From Linyphia triangularis (Eukaryota; Arthropoda; Arachnida; Araneae; Linyphiidae), in assembly GCA_963978545.1 (NCBI GenBank), contig OZ021721.1:109403366-109467365 (forward strand): a DNA stretch of 64,000 nt, read 5' to 3'. Below the pieces are notes generated by a model, which had not been told where the DNA came from, searched no databases, and saw only the letters and a list, made by a program, of their open reading frames with translations. The translations under genes were made by a program, and so were the position numbers. Positions 12,026 through 24,025 of the stretch are shown piece after piece; position 1 is the first letter of the stretch, and every line of letters starts with the position of its first letter.

Positions 12026-12738
12026 CAGGGTGGTCATAAAAAAAAAACTTTGGCGATATATGGACCTCTAGCTTCCATTCCGTTCAACAGATCGAAATTA
12101 GATTTCAGGTATAGTTATCAGAGATATGGGCTCGGAATTCTGTGAATGGCAACAAAATGTTGCTCACGGTTACGGTTATAGTTACAGAAACTAGAAATTT
12201 TCGAATGACAACACCTACTTTTTCCTGTCGCAAAATGCTCAGCGCATGCGAAAATCTAAAAGTGCGTTGGAACGGTATGTGTATCACAATATAAGAAGGC
12301 GTTGTACACGCACAAAAAAACAGCTCTGCGAACGGCCAACAGAAATACTATCAGAGCATACGGAGTCTGCTTGCAAGATATTTAGCAAAGAAAACCGATA
12401 AAATTGCCTGTGATGGGACCCATGTGAACTTTGACCTCTGTCATATACAAATTTCCACCGTGCGCCTCTATCGTATTTTTGTTGGCCGTTCGCAGAGCTG
12501 TTTTTTGTGCGTGCAAAACGTGTCCGTTTTTTGTGATACACGTACCGTTCCAACGCTCTTTAAGGTTTTCGCATGCGCTGAGCATTTTGCGACAGGAAAA
12601 ATATTTTGTTACCATTCAAAGAATCTCGAGCTCATACAACTAAATAACTATACCTAAAATCTTACTTCGATCTGTTAAACGGAATGGAAGCTAGAGGTCC
12701 ATACATAGGCAAAGTTTTTTTTTATGACCACTTTTTTT
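12026..12738. mobile_element. Long-arm fold-back, mariner-type ends
   Basis: The left arm starts CAGGGTGGTCATAAA just after TA (12024-12025). The right arm is its diverged complement, ending TTTATGACCACTTT. Complementarity continues inward for over 300 bp: ATGGACCTCTAGCTTCCATT at the outside, CGCATGCGCTGAGCATTTTG and TGTGATACACGTACCGTTCC further in, and GGCCGTTCGCAGAGCTGTTT near the loop (centre about 12385). It is thus almost wholly a hairpin. No transposase is visible. The open frames at 12284-12657 are mirror products of the two arms and are not genes. Confidence 0.85.
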
Positions 12739-15596
12739 TAAGACCAAATTTTATACATTACTGGGCGAGATTAGCCAACATCCATAGCAATCACGGTTAG
12801 TGTAGAACGGTTCACATCGGGAATGGCCAGCGGAACTGTGCCACTGGGATAAGGATAAACGAAGTATTCTAAATCGAATGAAAAGATAAAAACAATACCC
12901 TTTGGCTTAAGGTCCAGGGTAAAAAAAAAAATAGGGGTTCGTATAGAAATTTTCAACGTTAGAGTTAAATTTCCTTCCCATATGACTGGATTATATTGAT
13001 CCTCAGCCTATCAGTTATGCTGTATCTTTGATTGTTTGTAAAATTAACAAAATTAGTGTAAATTCTACGGCTTTGTACTTAATACGTGTATTTATAACTT
13101 GAATCAAACTAAGATTTCTATTTAAGAGATCTGTATAATTAATTTTTACAAAAATATATATTAGACATATTCCTTATCCACTATATTATACATCACCAGA
13201 TAGTCTTCCTTCATAACTTAAGGCCCAAAATACAAGATTTTATGTATATTTTTGCACTATCTGATTCGTACTTACAAATTAATCTTTTAGTTTCATTGAA
13301 ATCCCATTTCAGTACCATAAAAATCAATATAATGACTTAAAAAATACTCAATGGCCATAAAAATTAAAATTATGCGTTTTGAAAAATAAACTTAAGGTAA
13401 TTAAGTAATGAGGGAAGTATGATACTATATTCTTAAAAAGAGAAAATGATGATAAACGTAATTCTAATTGGAAATTTGAATTATTTATTTAGTTCAAGGC
13501 TTTTGTGAATTAAATTTACCGAGCATAAACAAAAAATAACTCACTATAAAACTCTTTGAATTCAAGTTAGATTTTCTTTTATTACTTAATGAATGCTTTT
13601 CTCTCCAAATTTATTTAAATATTATTTTAATAAGTGATAATGGCAAAGAAAAAGATAGATCACGCCTTCAAATTATTAACAGTATTGCTTGATATCAAAA
13701 AAATTGTGAAGAGCAAACGTTTGATTGAAAGAGGTTTTTCAAAGATACACGGACATTTCTAGAAAATATATTTTAGTGTAGAAATCCATTTACCTGCCAA
13801 AGTCAGAATATTTAGTTTAAAAACATTAAAACTGGGACATGTTTCCTTATCCAATTGGCAATTTCTTATTACTGATACTCGATTATTATTAAAACATGAT
13901 TAGTATTATTATTAGTATTAAGCTTAAACAATCATATGTTATAAATTGCCAAGAGATAAAGTTATTGAAAGTAACTTTAAATTAAATGTAATAGCTTTAA
14001 CATTTATAAATTATTTAAATTTAATTCATGTAAAATTATGCCCTCACTGACATAATTATGCTAAAATTGTTGTGGTGAACTTCTACATGCGAAAAATGAC
14101 ATTATTTTCATTTAAATATGCACAAAATATACAAATCGCAAATTCAATATTAGACAATACACACACAATTTCAAACGATAAGTGAAAAAAAAAAAATCAC
14201 AATTCTATTGCTTGTTTAAATCTATGCTAACTTGAAAAGTACCAAGTTTACTTAGAAAATGACACTAAGAACGCTCAACCAATCACCCAAAAACAAAAGA
14301 GAAACTAAGTTTATCATGCGTTCCCTTGAAAACACATAGCGTATATCACAGACAAAAATATAAACAAAGTGTTATACTTACTTGCATTAAGAATTCGCAT
14401 CAATGATCACCGACATCAAATGCAGAAGATGAATATCAAGTCAGTTGTCTTAATAAGTCCTTGAAAATATCACGTGAAGGTTTGTCGCACGTGCAACTGC
14501 TTTATCCTCGAGCCAACAGCAAAGTGAACTGGAAAAGCTGTAGTAAAACACCATCAAGCCAAAGAAGTTAACAAAAATCAAAAATGGCTGTTTTCTTGAA
14601 ACTAACCGGAAACACCGGGCGTGATTCAAAAGTTAATTAGATAGCATGTATAAAACCGTTTTTTATTCCATAATTTCTTTTCTGCCATCTGCTTCCTTTC
14701 TCTCGTCCGAACTGGAACCTTTAAATTTTTATTTCGACAGCAGAATTAAATGTGGGGTGAGTGACCTTAATATCATGTAGGGGGGTTCGTAGAAGGGCAC
14801 TTGATTCCGTAACTCTTTGAAAAGTTATTGTTAGACACTAAACCTGTAAAAACAAAGGAAAGCTTGTTTCTGACACATGGTCCCCCTGCTGTTTCAAAAT
14901 CGTTGAAAAGATTCATTAACTTTTTTGCCCTTTTATAGCAGAAAGCTGTGTTTGCAGAATGTACTTGGAGTTTGATACCATTCGTATTCGCATTGTATTA
15001 TCTTTTATGGCAACTTTAAAGGTCTCCAACTAGGAACTCGTCTGAAATTCGAAAAAGAGTTATTTTCTGTGAGAAACAGGATGCAGCTTTCACGATAATT
15101 GCCTTCATTAGCATTTTGAGGATTTGATTTCGATGGGTTCTTTGGAATATTTAACCCTTTCAGTTGCTTTTATGTTGTATGTTTCGCAATCAAATACTTT
15201 AAAGTGTCCTACTTTTTTGCTTTTAACGATGCCAAGTTTTGCGGTTTCAGCTAGCGATGCTCTTATTTTGCTGGATGGTTACCTTCTGATTTCCTAACAT
15301 GGCATGTACATGGTCATTTGGATTAAAATTAATGTTTTGATGAGACTGCTCATCGTACAGTTATTAAACTTGCATTTGAAATGTCTTTTGTTGGATACAG
15401 AATGCAAAACATTAAAAATAATTATTTTATCAGACTTTAAGATCTCGTAAAATATTAGATCATGCACAGCAGTTTAAATTAAGACAGATTTAATTTTAAT
15501 ACTAATCACTTAATGTTCTCGAGGGAACTTTTATTAAGTTCAATTTCATTACTAATGAGTAAACTGGTTCAAAAACATAATTCAAACCACCAAAAA
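12739..15596. other. Long AT-rich interval, one dispersed repeat
   Basis: At 12760-12870 the sequence resembles 58215-58300 (shared phrases like CCATAGCAATCACGGTTAGT against CCATGGCAACCGTCAGTC), so it is a fragment of a dispersed repeat of unknown type. The rest is unique-looking. A slightly GC-richer patch (14460-14640) has two CACGTG-like boxes but no supported promoter or exon. A 40-codon frame at 13640-13762 is too short to call. Confidence 0.35.
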
Positions 15597-15609
15597 CAAA
15601 ACTTCATAT

Positions 15610-15794
15610 GCCGACCAAATGGTATAGTGGTTAGCGTGCTAGCTTCTAGACCGCGAGGTTGCGGGTTCGAGTCCCGTGTTGGCATGGGTGTTTGTAAATG
15701 TATGTTGGCTTGTCTAATGACGAATGTTTCGGCGCATTATAGCCCTCGTGTTGCTGACGGCGCCAGATAATCTGAAAACAACCAACCAACCAAC
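15610..15794 (+). mobile_element. SINE family 1, reference full-length copy
   Basis: The tRNA-derived head begins GCCGACCAAATGGTATAGTG, with the A-box region TAGTGGTTAGCGTG and a perfect B box GGTTCGAGTCC, giving a polymerase III promoter. The head is followed by a body with TGTTTGTAAATGTATGTTGG, TGTTTCGGCGCATTATAGCC and CTGACGGCGCCAGATAATCT, then a (CCAA)n tail. CAAAACTTCATAT flanks both sides (15597-15609 and 15795-15807), a 13-bp target duplication. Five copies in the window share this structure with clean duplications, so the family moves by a LINE's machinery. The LINE partner is not in the window. Confidence 0.96.
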
Positions 15795-15807
15795 CAAAAC
15801 TTCATAT

Positions 15808-16880
15808 TTTCTCGAATTTTTTAAAATTTCACAAATATTCTTGAACTTTAAAGAGTAAAGTCTAATTGCTAATACAAGTTAAGTAATAAGTTACTGGTGT
15901 GTTTTCACACAGTTAATTTTTTTTACATTTTTTGGTGACTAAAAACTACAAAAAGACTAAAAACTACAAAAAGACTAAAAACTACAAAATTATAAAAGAA
16001 ACAAAGAAGGTTTTTACTTACTAGCTATCATCAAACCTTTCCATATTTTCGTGATATTTTGTAAAATTTTTCGGTTATATCAAAATGAAATCGAAAAGAA
16101 AACTACGATAGGGCGCTCAAGATTAACCTCTTTTCTACGAAGCTTTTGTTTTGAAGTTGCCTTGGGCCTACCCTATACGATGCGAGGATTAAACTCAAAC
16201 TACTTTTTAAAAAATTACGATAACTCTAAAAAACTACGGCTAAATTATATTTCACAATTTTTTATTACAATAAATTTTTTAAAAAATACTTTGAAATATG
16301 AAAAAGTCACCCCCCCCCCCCCCACTTCTAAAACCACTGAAATTCATCCTCTCATTTTTAAAAACACTCAATCCGTCAAACACTCAATCTAAAAACTACT
16401 AAAGAAAAATAACATTAACCTTTAAATGTAGTGTCACTGAGTAAAAGTGATTTAAAGTTTTCAAATGTAAAAAAAAAACACTTTAAGGTATATAAATCAT
16501 GCTATTGTAAAAAATGTATTATACTACATGTATAAAGATTTAGGTATCTTTTCTAACAAATACTGTTACACTTGGTCAACTTTAACTTTGGAAGAACTTT
16601 CTTATATGTTAAATTTCTATTCTTGTTTCATATAAAGACAAGCTGCTTTTTTTATAAAAAGTCATTTTAGAATTCTCCATTAATTTAATTTCATGAAAGT
16701 ATGCACATTTAGAAGCACTATTTAAATCTAAATAAGCAGTTATATATACAATGTTGAATTATTACTTCACTTTATCTCTTACTTCCAAGGAAAAAAACTA
16801 AGTCACAGAATATTCATTAAAATAACAATACATTTTGAACCCTTGTTCGTGTTAGGAAGTAAAAATTACTTCCTTACTAG
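15808..16880. other. Intergenic with a short minisatellite
   Basis: Three tandem copies of an 18-bp unit GACTAAAAACTACAAAAA lie at 15937-15989. A poly-C run of about 13 lies at 16311-16323. A 113-codon plus frame (16051-16392) runs through that run and resembles no protein. No gene called. Confidence 0.45.
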
Positions 16881-16884
16881 TTAA

Positions 16885-17583
16885 CACTAGATTGCCTAAA
16901 CAAGTCATTTTGACTGCTTTTGAATTTCAATTAAAAAAATAATTATTTAAATAATGACACAGCTTCTTATAATTTTGTGACTCTTTCTACAACATATAAA
17001 TGGGTTAATTAATCATTGTTGTTGCCCCCCCCCCTCCTTCACTTCCGGTATATATATGTGTGTTATACCTATATTGCAGAAAAGCAGTCATTTTGACTGC
17101 TTGGAAAAGACCAGTTCGGCTCTGAATTGGAATAACATGATAACATACAAGTTCATGATAAATTGTCGATTTCGACATATACTTGATAAGTTGCAGTTGT
17201 TCAATAACTAAAGTTATTGTTATTGCTATTCGTACTTGTTATTCGAATCTTTATGCCAGGCCTGGCCACGCGCTTTGTTCCCTTTGAAAGCGCTGTAACG
17301 TAATCCAGATGGGAAGGAGGATCACTGAGTGTATGATCTCATACTGTAATCGATACGGCTAAAATGTCCAGATAATGTATAAATTATTTTTTTTCGAACT
17401 GAAATACATTTTTTTTATTGTTAATACTAATTAATAACTTGTTATATGACTGTAAGTGATATAAAATATATTAAAAATTACTGTTAAACAAATTTTTTGC
17501 GCATTAGTTATTTTTTCACAATGCAGTCATTTTGACTGCTTTCAGGCAATATAGGTATATACTAAGCTCCCGTCTTTCTAGTG
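16885..17583. mobile_element. piggyBac-type MITE, TTAA target
   Basis: TTAA bounds both ends (16881-16884 and 17584-17587). The left end reads CACTAGATTGCC and the complement of the right reads CACTAGAAAGACGGG, close to the CCCTAGAAAGA-style ends of piggyBac elements. The near-palindrome CAGTCATTTTGACTGC occurs at about 16904, 17086 and 17524. Such TCATTTTGA subterminal motifs are common in piggyBac MITEs. No transposase frame lies between, so it is non-autonomous. Confidence 0.8.
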
Positions 17584-17587
17584 TTAA

Positions 17588-19463
17588 TATTTTCATTATA
17601 AATTACGAATTTATAAAATGTATCGTTGATGGGGAGAGGGGTGGTGCACTATCACCAACTTTTGGGCATCCCCCCACATTTTCCCTCCTATCTTTTAAAA
17701 AAAAATGTATAGTGCATTATGAACTATTTATTTCTCTTTATTATTTAATACTGACGGAAGAAGAGAATATTCTTGCATAAGTCTTTGATGAATTCATTAG
17801 GTTTATGAAAAGTGTAACATTTTTCATTCGCTCTTTACAACCAAGGATTGATTTCTCTGAAATTGTTTGAGTGATTCCTTCCATTTTTTAGAATACAGTT
17901 TTACTTTTTCTCTTGAACTATTTAGCAGAGCCTGATTACTATTCAAGCTTTACCCAAAAATATGAACTGGAAGAAAATTTTCATAAAAGAATCAAAGTGG
18001 ATTCCGGATTAATGTGTTTCGCTTCTTCTGGAATAATAGAAAATATGACTGATTAAATTGATAAATATTTGTGCAAATATTCATCAAGATCGCGTTTCAG
18101 AACATAACAGTATCCGAGAATTTAACAATATGAATATTTTTTGTGTGCTTATAATGGACCTTGAGCTAAAGGCTAGCATATTTTGACATATTTCCAACAC
18201 TTCCTTATTTTTCGATTCCAAGCTTTAATGTGGAAAAAATTTCACTTTTCATTTAAATAACAATTTTCAATTTATTAATTTTTTCTTAAAGATAAAGGGA
18301 AAAAAAATTCTGTAGCGAGGCTCGAACCAAAATCGCTATTGTACTGGACCTAAACCACACAATTTCTCTATCTTTTAGTTTCTTTTATTCTTTTAGATTA
18401 ACACAACATTTTTTTTTTCTTTTGTACTCACTCAATTTCAATATTTTTACACTTGAACATCTAAAATAAACTTTAATTCCTTTATTTTAAACTGGGTTTC
18501 TGAAACTTTAGTTAATGAATCAAAACTATTTGTCTGCTGAAATGCAGTTAAGATATTCTTAAATAAATTTTTAGTTACGCAATCATATGAAAATCTTCAA
18601 AATTAATAGAATTTAATTTAAATTTCTGATGTTTACCTGATACAGAAGTATATAAAAAAATGTAGTTTAGAAGCAGTAATAACTCAAATGATTTATTTTT
18701 ACATTAAGAATTTTCAAACAATTGAGATTAACGTTTATAATTATTATTGTATTGTTTGGATCATAGAAAAATAAAATATTGCATTATTATAGATATTTGT
18801 CAGAAATAGCCAGCAAATTAATAGTTTAAATTATATTCTTACAAACAATATAACCTTCAGAAGGTTTATTATATTATAAAAGCATTCCAAAAAATGAAGT
18901 TATCTCCAGCAGCATATTTAGCATTATTTTGTTTTTATTCGCATCAATATTCTAATTATGTCCAAATATAAATAAGAAATGTTGTTCTCAGAAACAATTT
19001 CCTAGTTCACAAACTAAAATGTAATAACATGATAGACAATGTTATTTAAAACACCATTGAAGGTTTGATTAAAAGATTTTTTTTCTTTTTTTTGTTCTTC
19101 TTTTTTTTTTTTCTATCAAGGTTGATATTTAAATTGAACGACCCAAATTCTTAACGTATATACAATTGAATTATGAAGTGTCATTAAATTGAATATGCAA
19201 CTCTTCAAATTTTCATAAACACTGCTACGTCCTTTCTGTGCATGCAAGAGGGTGGAGTAAATCTATAGCTGATACTGTTGTAATGATCTTTTTTCCAAAT
19301 AACAATATATGTAGCTCTTGTTTTAGACAGACCAAATAGTAGACCAAACAGACAGATTCATTGCTATTTTCTAAATAGTTAGAAAATTCGTTCAATTACG
19401 CTTCAAATTCTGCTCAATTTTTGAACGTAGACGAAGGACTCATTTTACACAGAGGGTCACTGT
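17588..19463. other. AT-rich intergenic sequence, no gene
   Basis: No gene or delimited repeat seen. A short stretch at 18308-18358 has a TCGAACC box reminiscent of a reversed tRNA B box but cannot be folded into a tRNA by eye. Confidence 0.35.
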
Positions 19464-19576
19464 TACCCTAATAGCACACATCCTCCCAGGGAGGTCCCTA
19501 GGAAGTCCCCAGTCATCCCCGGGACTACGAATGACTTCCCATGGACCACCCTGGGAGGATGTGTGCTATTAGGGTA
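19464..19576. mobile_element. Small hairpin MITE
   Basis: The ends are perfect inverted repeats of about 28 bp starting TACCCTAATAGCACACATCC. The 113-bp unit is much richer in GC than its surroundings, and inner parts are also self-complementary (CCCAGGGAGGTCCC, CCCCGGGACTACG). No coding capacity. The exact target duplication is unclear (TGT or TTGT at the sides), so the superfamily cannot be given. Confidence 0.85.
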
Positions 19577-19896
19577 TTGTCTGATATTTGAAAAAAAAAG
19601 GGTAGAAAGTTATCTCACATGAAAAAAAAAAAAAACTACTATTTTTGAACAAATTTTTCGTGATTTTTCTTATAGTGCGGTGTTTATGTACCATCGCAAC
19701 AAATTGCACGAGCTAACTGACTCACTTTAGGCAGACAGATTTTAGCTGAAATTAAATTTGTCATTGGTTTATCGCATAAAAAATTTGCATATAAAGTTAT
19801 TTAAAATGCAAAGAAACATTTTGGGTCAGATTTTTCGTGTTTTTTTCTATAGAATGGCGTTTATGTGACGTCGATTTTTAATGTAATATTTTAATA
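19577..19896. other. AT-rich intergenic sequence
   Basis: Two loosely similar stretches (19617-19690 and 19805-19870, each with TTTTTCGTG and TTTATGT) suggest a diverged local duplication. No gene. Confidence 0.35.
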
Positions 19897-19898
19897 TA

Positions 19899-20960
19899 CA
19901 GCGTGTCCCCGTATAACCTGGCCGCCCTTTATCTTCAACACCGTTGGTCCTAGATGCATAGTCACAATTGAAGAAATGTTTTAAATCAATAAAATATTTT
20001 TACTGAATAGTTTTTAAGTTAGCAAAGGGGATAGTATAAAAATTACGGATTGTAAACTTTTATGTAGTCCCCACTTCCTCCAACTCATATTTAGAAAAAT
20101 GTTGCCCTAAAAAAAACATTTCTAATAAAAAAAAATGAAATTTGTTCGGCCAATAGCCACGGTGTTATTGGAGTTTAAAGTTTTAATGCTATTTGGGGGG
20201 CCCGTACATAAATTGAAATGAGAAAATATCGTCTTATCGGAATAACAACGAACTTCTAGACTAGGTTTTACTATGGCAAACAAGCTGTTGTTCATCGCCT
20301 AAAACATTATAATTTTTGACTAGAAACTGCTTTGGAAAAAACAAAAAAGTTACAAATTGTAGAACGCATAATAAACAGCAAACAAACTTGTAAACAATTT
20401 TAATTAAGTAATTTTAAATAATAACGTAATCAGAAAGCAACGCTTTTTGTTAACACAAACAAAAATAAAAGGTGATAGAAATGAACAAAGTGAAAAGGGT
20501 AAATAACCTCTTTCTCAATTACATATTCTCGAAGTGTTTTCCTTCGACTAAAATAACTAAGCGCACACGTAATTCAAATTCATCTTCAATATTTTTCAGC
20601 ATTACATGCTTAATACACCTGGCAGTGGATAAAATTCGATTCTGCAAATAGAATAGACACGTCGATTATTTTCCATTGACCTTGCTTTTCAAAAATCCCG
20701 AAAGAAAGAATTCTAAAGGATTTAGATATGGAGATCTTGGAGGCCGTTCTACCGGACCTCCATAGCCTATAATGATGTCTTGAAACCCTTCCCACAAGGC
20801 AGGAAGCTGCCTTGTGGGGTGGTGCACACTAGCGGCTCTTTCCCGCACTGACATCCTATGAGAAGTGGATTTTGGATCAGTCCATTTCTCCCTAACAGGT
20901 AAATACGAAGTTCCTTGCGCGCTTCCTAGTTCCTAATCCTACCGTAAACAAAACTGAACG
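19899..20960 (-). mobile_element. Mariner-like element remnant, 3' part
   Basis: The terminus CAGCGTGTCCCCGTATAACC next to TA (19897-19898) is a Tc1/mariner-style end. The same end closes a second copy at 49054 in the opposite orientation, and the copies share more than 150 bp inward (CTTAAAAACTATTCAGTAAA-type sequence). On the minus strand the interior encodes the C-terminal part of a mariner-type transposase (20666-20854). I found no matching 5' terminus near 20960, so the element is 5'-truncated and its outer limit is approximate. Confidence 0.75.
20666..20854 (-). pseudogene. Mariner-type transposase fragment
   Basis: The minus-strand frame contains GGPVERPPRSPYLNPLEFFL followed by SGFLKSKV. 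This matches the C-terminal block of mariner-family DDE/D transposases, usually written W-P-P-R-S-P-D-L-x-P-L-D-F-F-L-W-G. The D of SPDL is the third catalytic acidic residue in these enzymes; here it is Y. The usual W before PPRSP (here R) and the W of FLWG (here S) are also changed. The N-terminal DNA-binding domain and the first two acidic residues are not in this frame, and a second frame (20610-20795) suggests a frameshift. It is an inactive fossil. Confidence 0.8.
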
Positions 20961-21113
20961 CAATGGAAATAAACAATAGGATACAGTTTGTACTAGTATT
21001 GATATTCTGTTTTAGAAAAGTTTTACTACATAATATTAATGGTAAATTCCTAGGAATATACATTATTGCCAAATGTTTTTGATTTATTATATATTTCATA
21101 TAAACTTATACTA

Positions 21114-23183
21114 GGGTGATACGCCAGTAATTGACCACATGCCAGTAGTTGACCAAAATGACACAAAAAGGAAGTAAACAAGAATTCTTGTGATGGTATT
21201 CTAATTTTTATTGGTTAAAATATATCCAATAACTAATGAAAGCTAATGCCAAAAGTTATAGGGGTAACCAAGCTTCCAATTGGATGATAAAAATTAACAA
21301 ACACAAAGGTATGTCACAGGATCTCATATGAGTGACTGACACTATTAGTGAAGGGTGGTTTAGCTTCTCTTTGATTTTTTAGCATCAACATGAATAATTC
21401 CTAAATGGTTTAATACAAATAATGTATGTAGATCATTTATGTTTGTTTTATATTAATATACAAGTAGTTTTTCTTTAAACCAATAAACAAATTATGAAAA
21501 ACAGATGGTCAATTACTGATCAGGCTAAGTGTTATATTTTTAGTAATTGACCAAAATGGTCAACTACTAAATTTTTATTTACTTGCATATTTTCTGGGAA
21601 AAAACAAAGTGATAACAAAGGTTTATGCTTTTATTGCAATCTGCACTTACTATTTGTCCAGAAAAATTGATTTTTTCAGTAGTTGACCACTGTAGTTAAT
21701 TGGTGTCTATAAGGGTGTTAAGTATTAGTTTTTCAACTTTAGAATACAAAAGTAAGTCATTTTTAAACTCTAAGATGGATTTTCTTATTGCATGTGTACA
21801 TTAGATCATTTTTAAATATACTAGGCTTACTTTCTTAACATAATTTTTTTTTTAAAGTCCAGAAATGGTCAAAAGTCAATTTTAAGTATACTTCCACTTT
21901 ACCCTACACAAATATTATGTAGGTTACTTACAATTTTTATTTAAATTAACACTCTGGTACATAAAATGTCTGTCAGAATTTTATAAATTGTTTTATTTCT
22001 TGAAAAATCCAAAAAATCCGATCAAATGGTCTGTTGACAGAGAAAAGCATTGATCAAAGATAAGCCGGAAAATTTACAGATCACTAACACCCTTGTAAAT
22101 ATCAAAATTACTTTTCACACCTTAATTGAATAAGATATATATTTAGTAATATTTTTTAATGTGAACAGGAAAAAATTAAAGTAGAAAATTAACTTAAATA
22201 TTGATAAGAAATTGAGTTAAATAAATCATTAAGGAAGTTTTTTTTATAGGTTTAAGCATATACCTAAGCTATAAGAATTCTGAAATCATTAAAATTAAAC
22301 ACTCATGGAAGGGAAGAAATCCTTTCTCAAGTACACCGAAGAGGTCTTGAAATCTACGCTTTTTCAAGAGAAAATATTGGGAAAATAAGAGAAACTGCCA
22401 GAAAATACAACATTCCTCATTCTACGTTGATTAATAAGCTAAGAGGGAAAACCCCAGAATTTAGAAAAATGGGCCCTCAACAATTCTTACATCCTCAGAA
22501 GAAACTCTTCTATGTAATTGGATAAATGCCAATGCAAGAAAATGATTTCCATTAGAAAAACGGAAGATTTTGAAACTATTCAAGAAATAATATCCTCTAC
22601 ATTCGATTCTTTTCATCTAAATTTATTCAGAATTGAAAGTATAGGATTAGATAATCTTTTCTATATTATTTTGATTTTCTTGTTTTAATTTTTTGAATAA
22701 AATACGCATAATTACCTACCAGTAAAATTAACTTTGATAACTAAAGTTTATAAAACCATCATACTATATTTTACACTGATGTTCCTGTATTTTCATGGAT
22801 TAAAATTGATTATATTTATTTTTACTTTCTTTTTTTAATTCATTTAATAGTTAATTTATGAATATTAGAGCATTTTATAACAGAATTTAACAATTAACTT
22901 TTGGTTTTATTCTGGAAATGGAAGTGGTCAATTACTAGCATGGCTGTGGTCAATTACTAGCATGGCAGTGGCCAATTACTGGCAAAATTGCTTTTGGTAA
23001 GAAATTCTGATGATATTTTAAATTGTAAAAAGGACTGGAATACCATGTTAATTTATTATTGAGCTTCATTAATCAATTGATATTTTGGGAAATTTTCATA
23101 ACATTCCGTTAATAATTTTTTAAGAAAAAAAATTAAATGTGTAGAAACTTGCACTAACTGGTCAATTACTGGTAGGTTCACCC
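21114..23183 (+). mobile_element. Pogo-like DNA transposon, decayed
   Basis: The left end GGGTGATACGCCAGTAATTG and the complement of the right end (GGGTGAACCTACCAGTAATT) are inverted repeats of about 30 bp. TA lies outside both (21112-21113 and 23184-23185). The motif GGTCAATTACT or its complement occurs again and again within about 600 bp of the left end and 300 bp of the right end (for example 21133, 21507, 21540, 21670, 22926, 22948, 22969, 23160), like subterminal transposase-binding repeats. The middle holds a pogo/CENP-B-type helix-turn-helix remnant. The open frame is broken, so the 2.07-kb copy is not autonomous now. Confidence 0.85.
22337..22570 (+). pseudogene. Pogo/CENP-B-type transposase N-terminal fragment
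   Basis: The plus frame reads IRETARKYNIPHSTLINKL and then RGKTPEFRKMGPQQFL before a stop at about 22523. This is the recognition-helix pattern (A-x-K-Y-N-I-P-x-S-T-L) of the HTH_psq/CENP-B N-terminal domain found in pogo and Tigger transposases, with the following R-x-x-G-P-x-x-x-L linker. A typical protein would continue with a second helix-turn-helix and a DDE domain. Beyond the stop the sequence (ANARK-like NANARK in another frame) is decayed and no DDE block is visible. It lies centrally in the TIR-bounded element, as expected for its own transposase. Confidence 0.75.
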
Positions 23184-23185
23184 TA

Positions 23186-24010
23186 AATAAATTTGTTTGT
23201 TCTTGTGTTTTTAAATATTTCATCACCATAGTATTTTCCGCATTGGCAGTTGAGGGTTTTCAAATTAAAAGTGCCAAAGAAAGTTACCAAAACTTGCTAG
23301 TTCCCAATTTTGCAGCTGTACCGAAATAAGATTAGGAATTCCGATTATAACATTTAGAATAGTCAGACCAGCACAAAGCATGCCATATATGTTGATAGTG
23401 TTCCAGTGTTATACCCTTTCTCTTAATACTTTTCATCAAATTTATATTATTCCTCAAATTGCCATTTGTAATAATACAAAAGCTAGGAAATTCTAGAAGG
23501 TGTCTGTATGAAAGTTTGAACCTCTGCCTTTTGCCATACTTCTGCTGCCAGTAATATTTGTGACCATCTAAGTTCTCTGGATGGATATTCACAAATCTTG
23601 ATATAAAGACTGGACATTACTTGTTTTAACAAGAGTTTCACTCTGAATGTGTATACTTATCTTGAGAGTTACAAGTGACCTTGATAAGGTTTTCTTAATT
23701 TTATTATTAAACCAAAATCCCAAAGTATGCACTTAATTGTACTGAAACGTTTGTTAGTTGTAAAAATTGGGGGAGGGGGTCTTCTAAAAACATATCCCTG
23801 CACCATTTGTCCTAGTTTTCTATATTAAGTGAAACTTGAAAGTGATGACATACTCTAACGTAAGTGGTAATTGACTGAAAACAAAATTTATTTGCCCGAG
23901 ACTGTTCCGATTTCTTTCCCTATATATATATATATTTAATATCATTTGGAAGAAGTGATCCTTGGAATCTTATATAAATCTTAAAAACTTAGATGTTTAA
24001 TAATGGTTTG
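23186..24010. other. AT-rich intergenic sequence, no gene
   Basis: A minus-strand frame of 86 codons (23332-23592) has a mixed composition but no domain I recognise, no clear start context and no neighbouring exon signal. A short poly-G run lies at 23770-23778. Not called as a gene. Confidence 0.35.
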
Positions 24011-24025
24011 CCTGTATACTTAAAG

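Noticed and set aside
12284..12657. Overlapping frames on both strands as genes
   Set aside because: They are mirror images produced by the two arms of the fold-back at 12026-12738.
13640..13762. Forty-codon basic frame starting MAKKKIDHAF
   Set aside because: Too short, without exon or promoter context, and no recognised family.
15610..15690. tRNA gene
   Set aside because: The A and B boxes are those of a tRNA, but the same head occurs five times fused to a constant body with target duplications, so it is a SINE head and not a functional tRNA.
18308..18358. Reversed tRNA-like stretch
   Set aside because: Only a TCGAACC word supports it; no acceptor or anticodon stem can be paired by eye.
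23332..23592. 86-codon minus frame as a gene
   Set aside because: Composition is plausible but there is no known domain, no splice or start context, and it lies in otherwise non-coding sequence next to a decayed transposon.
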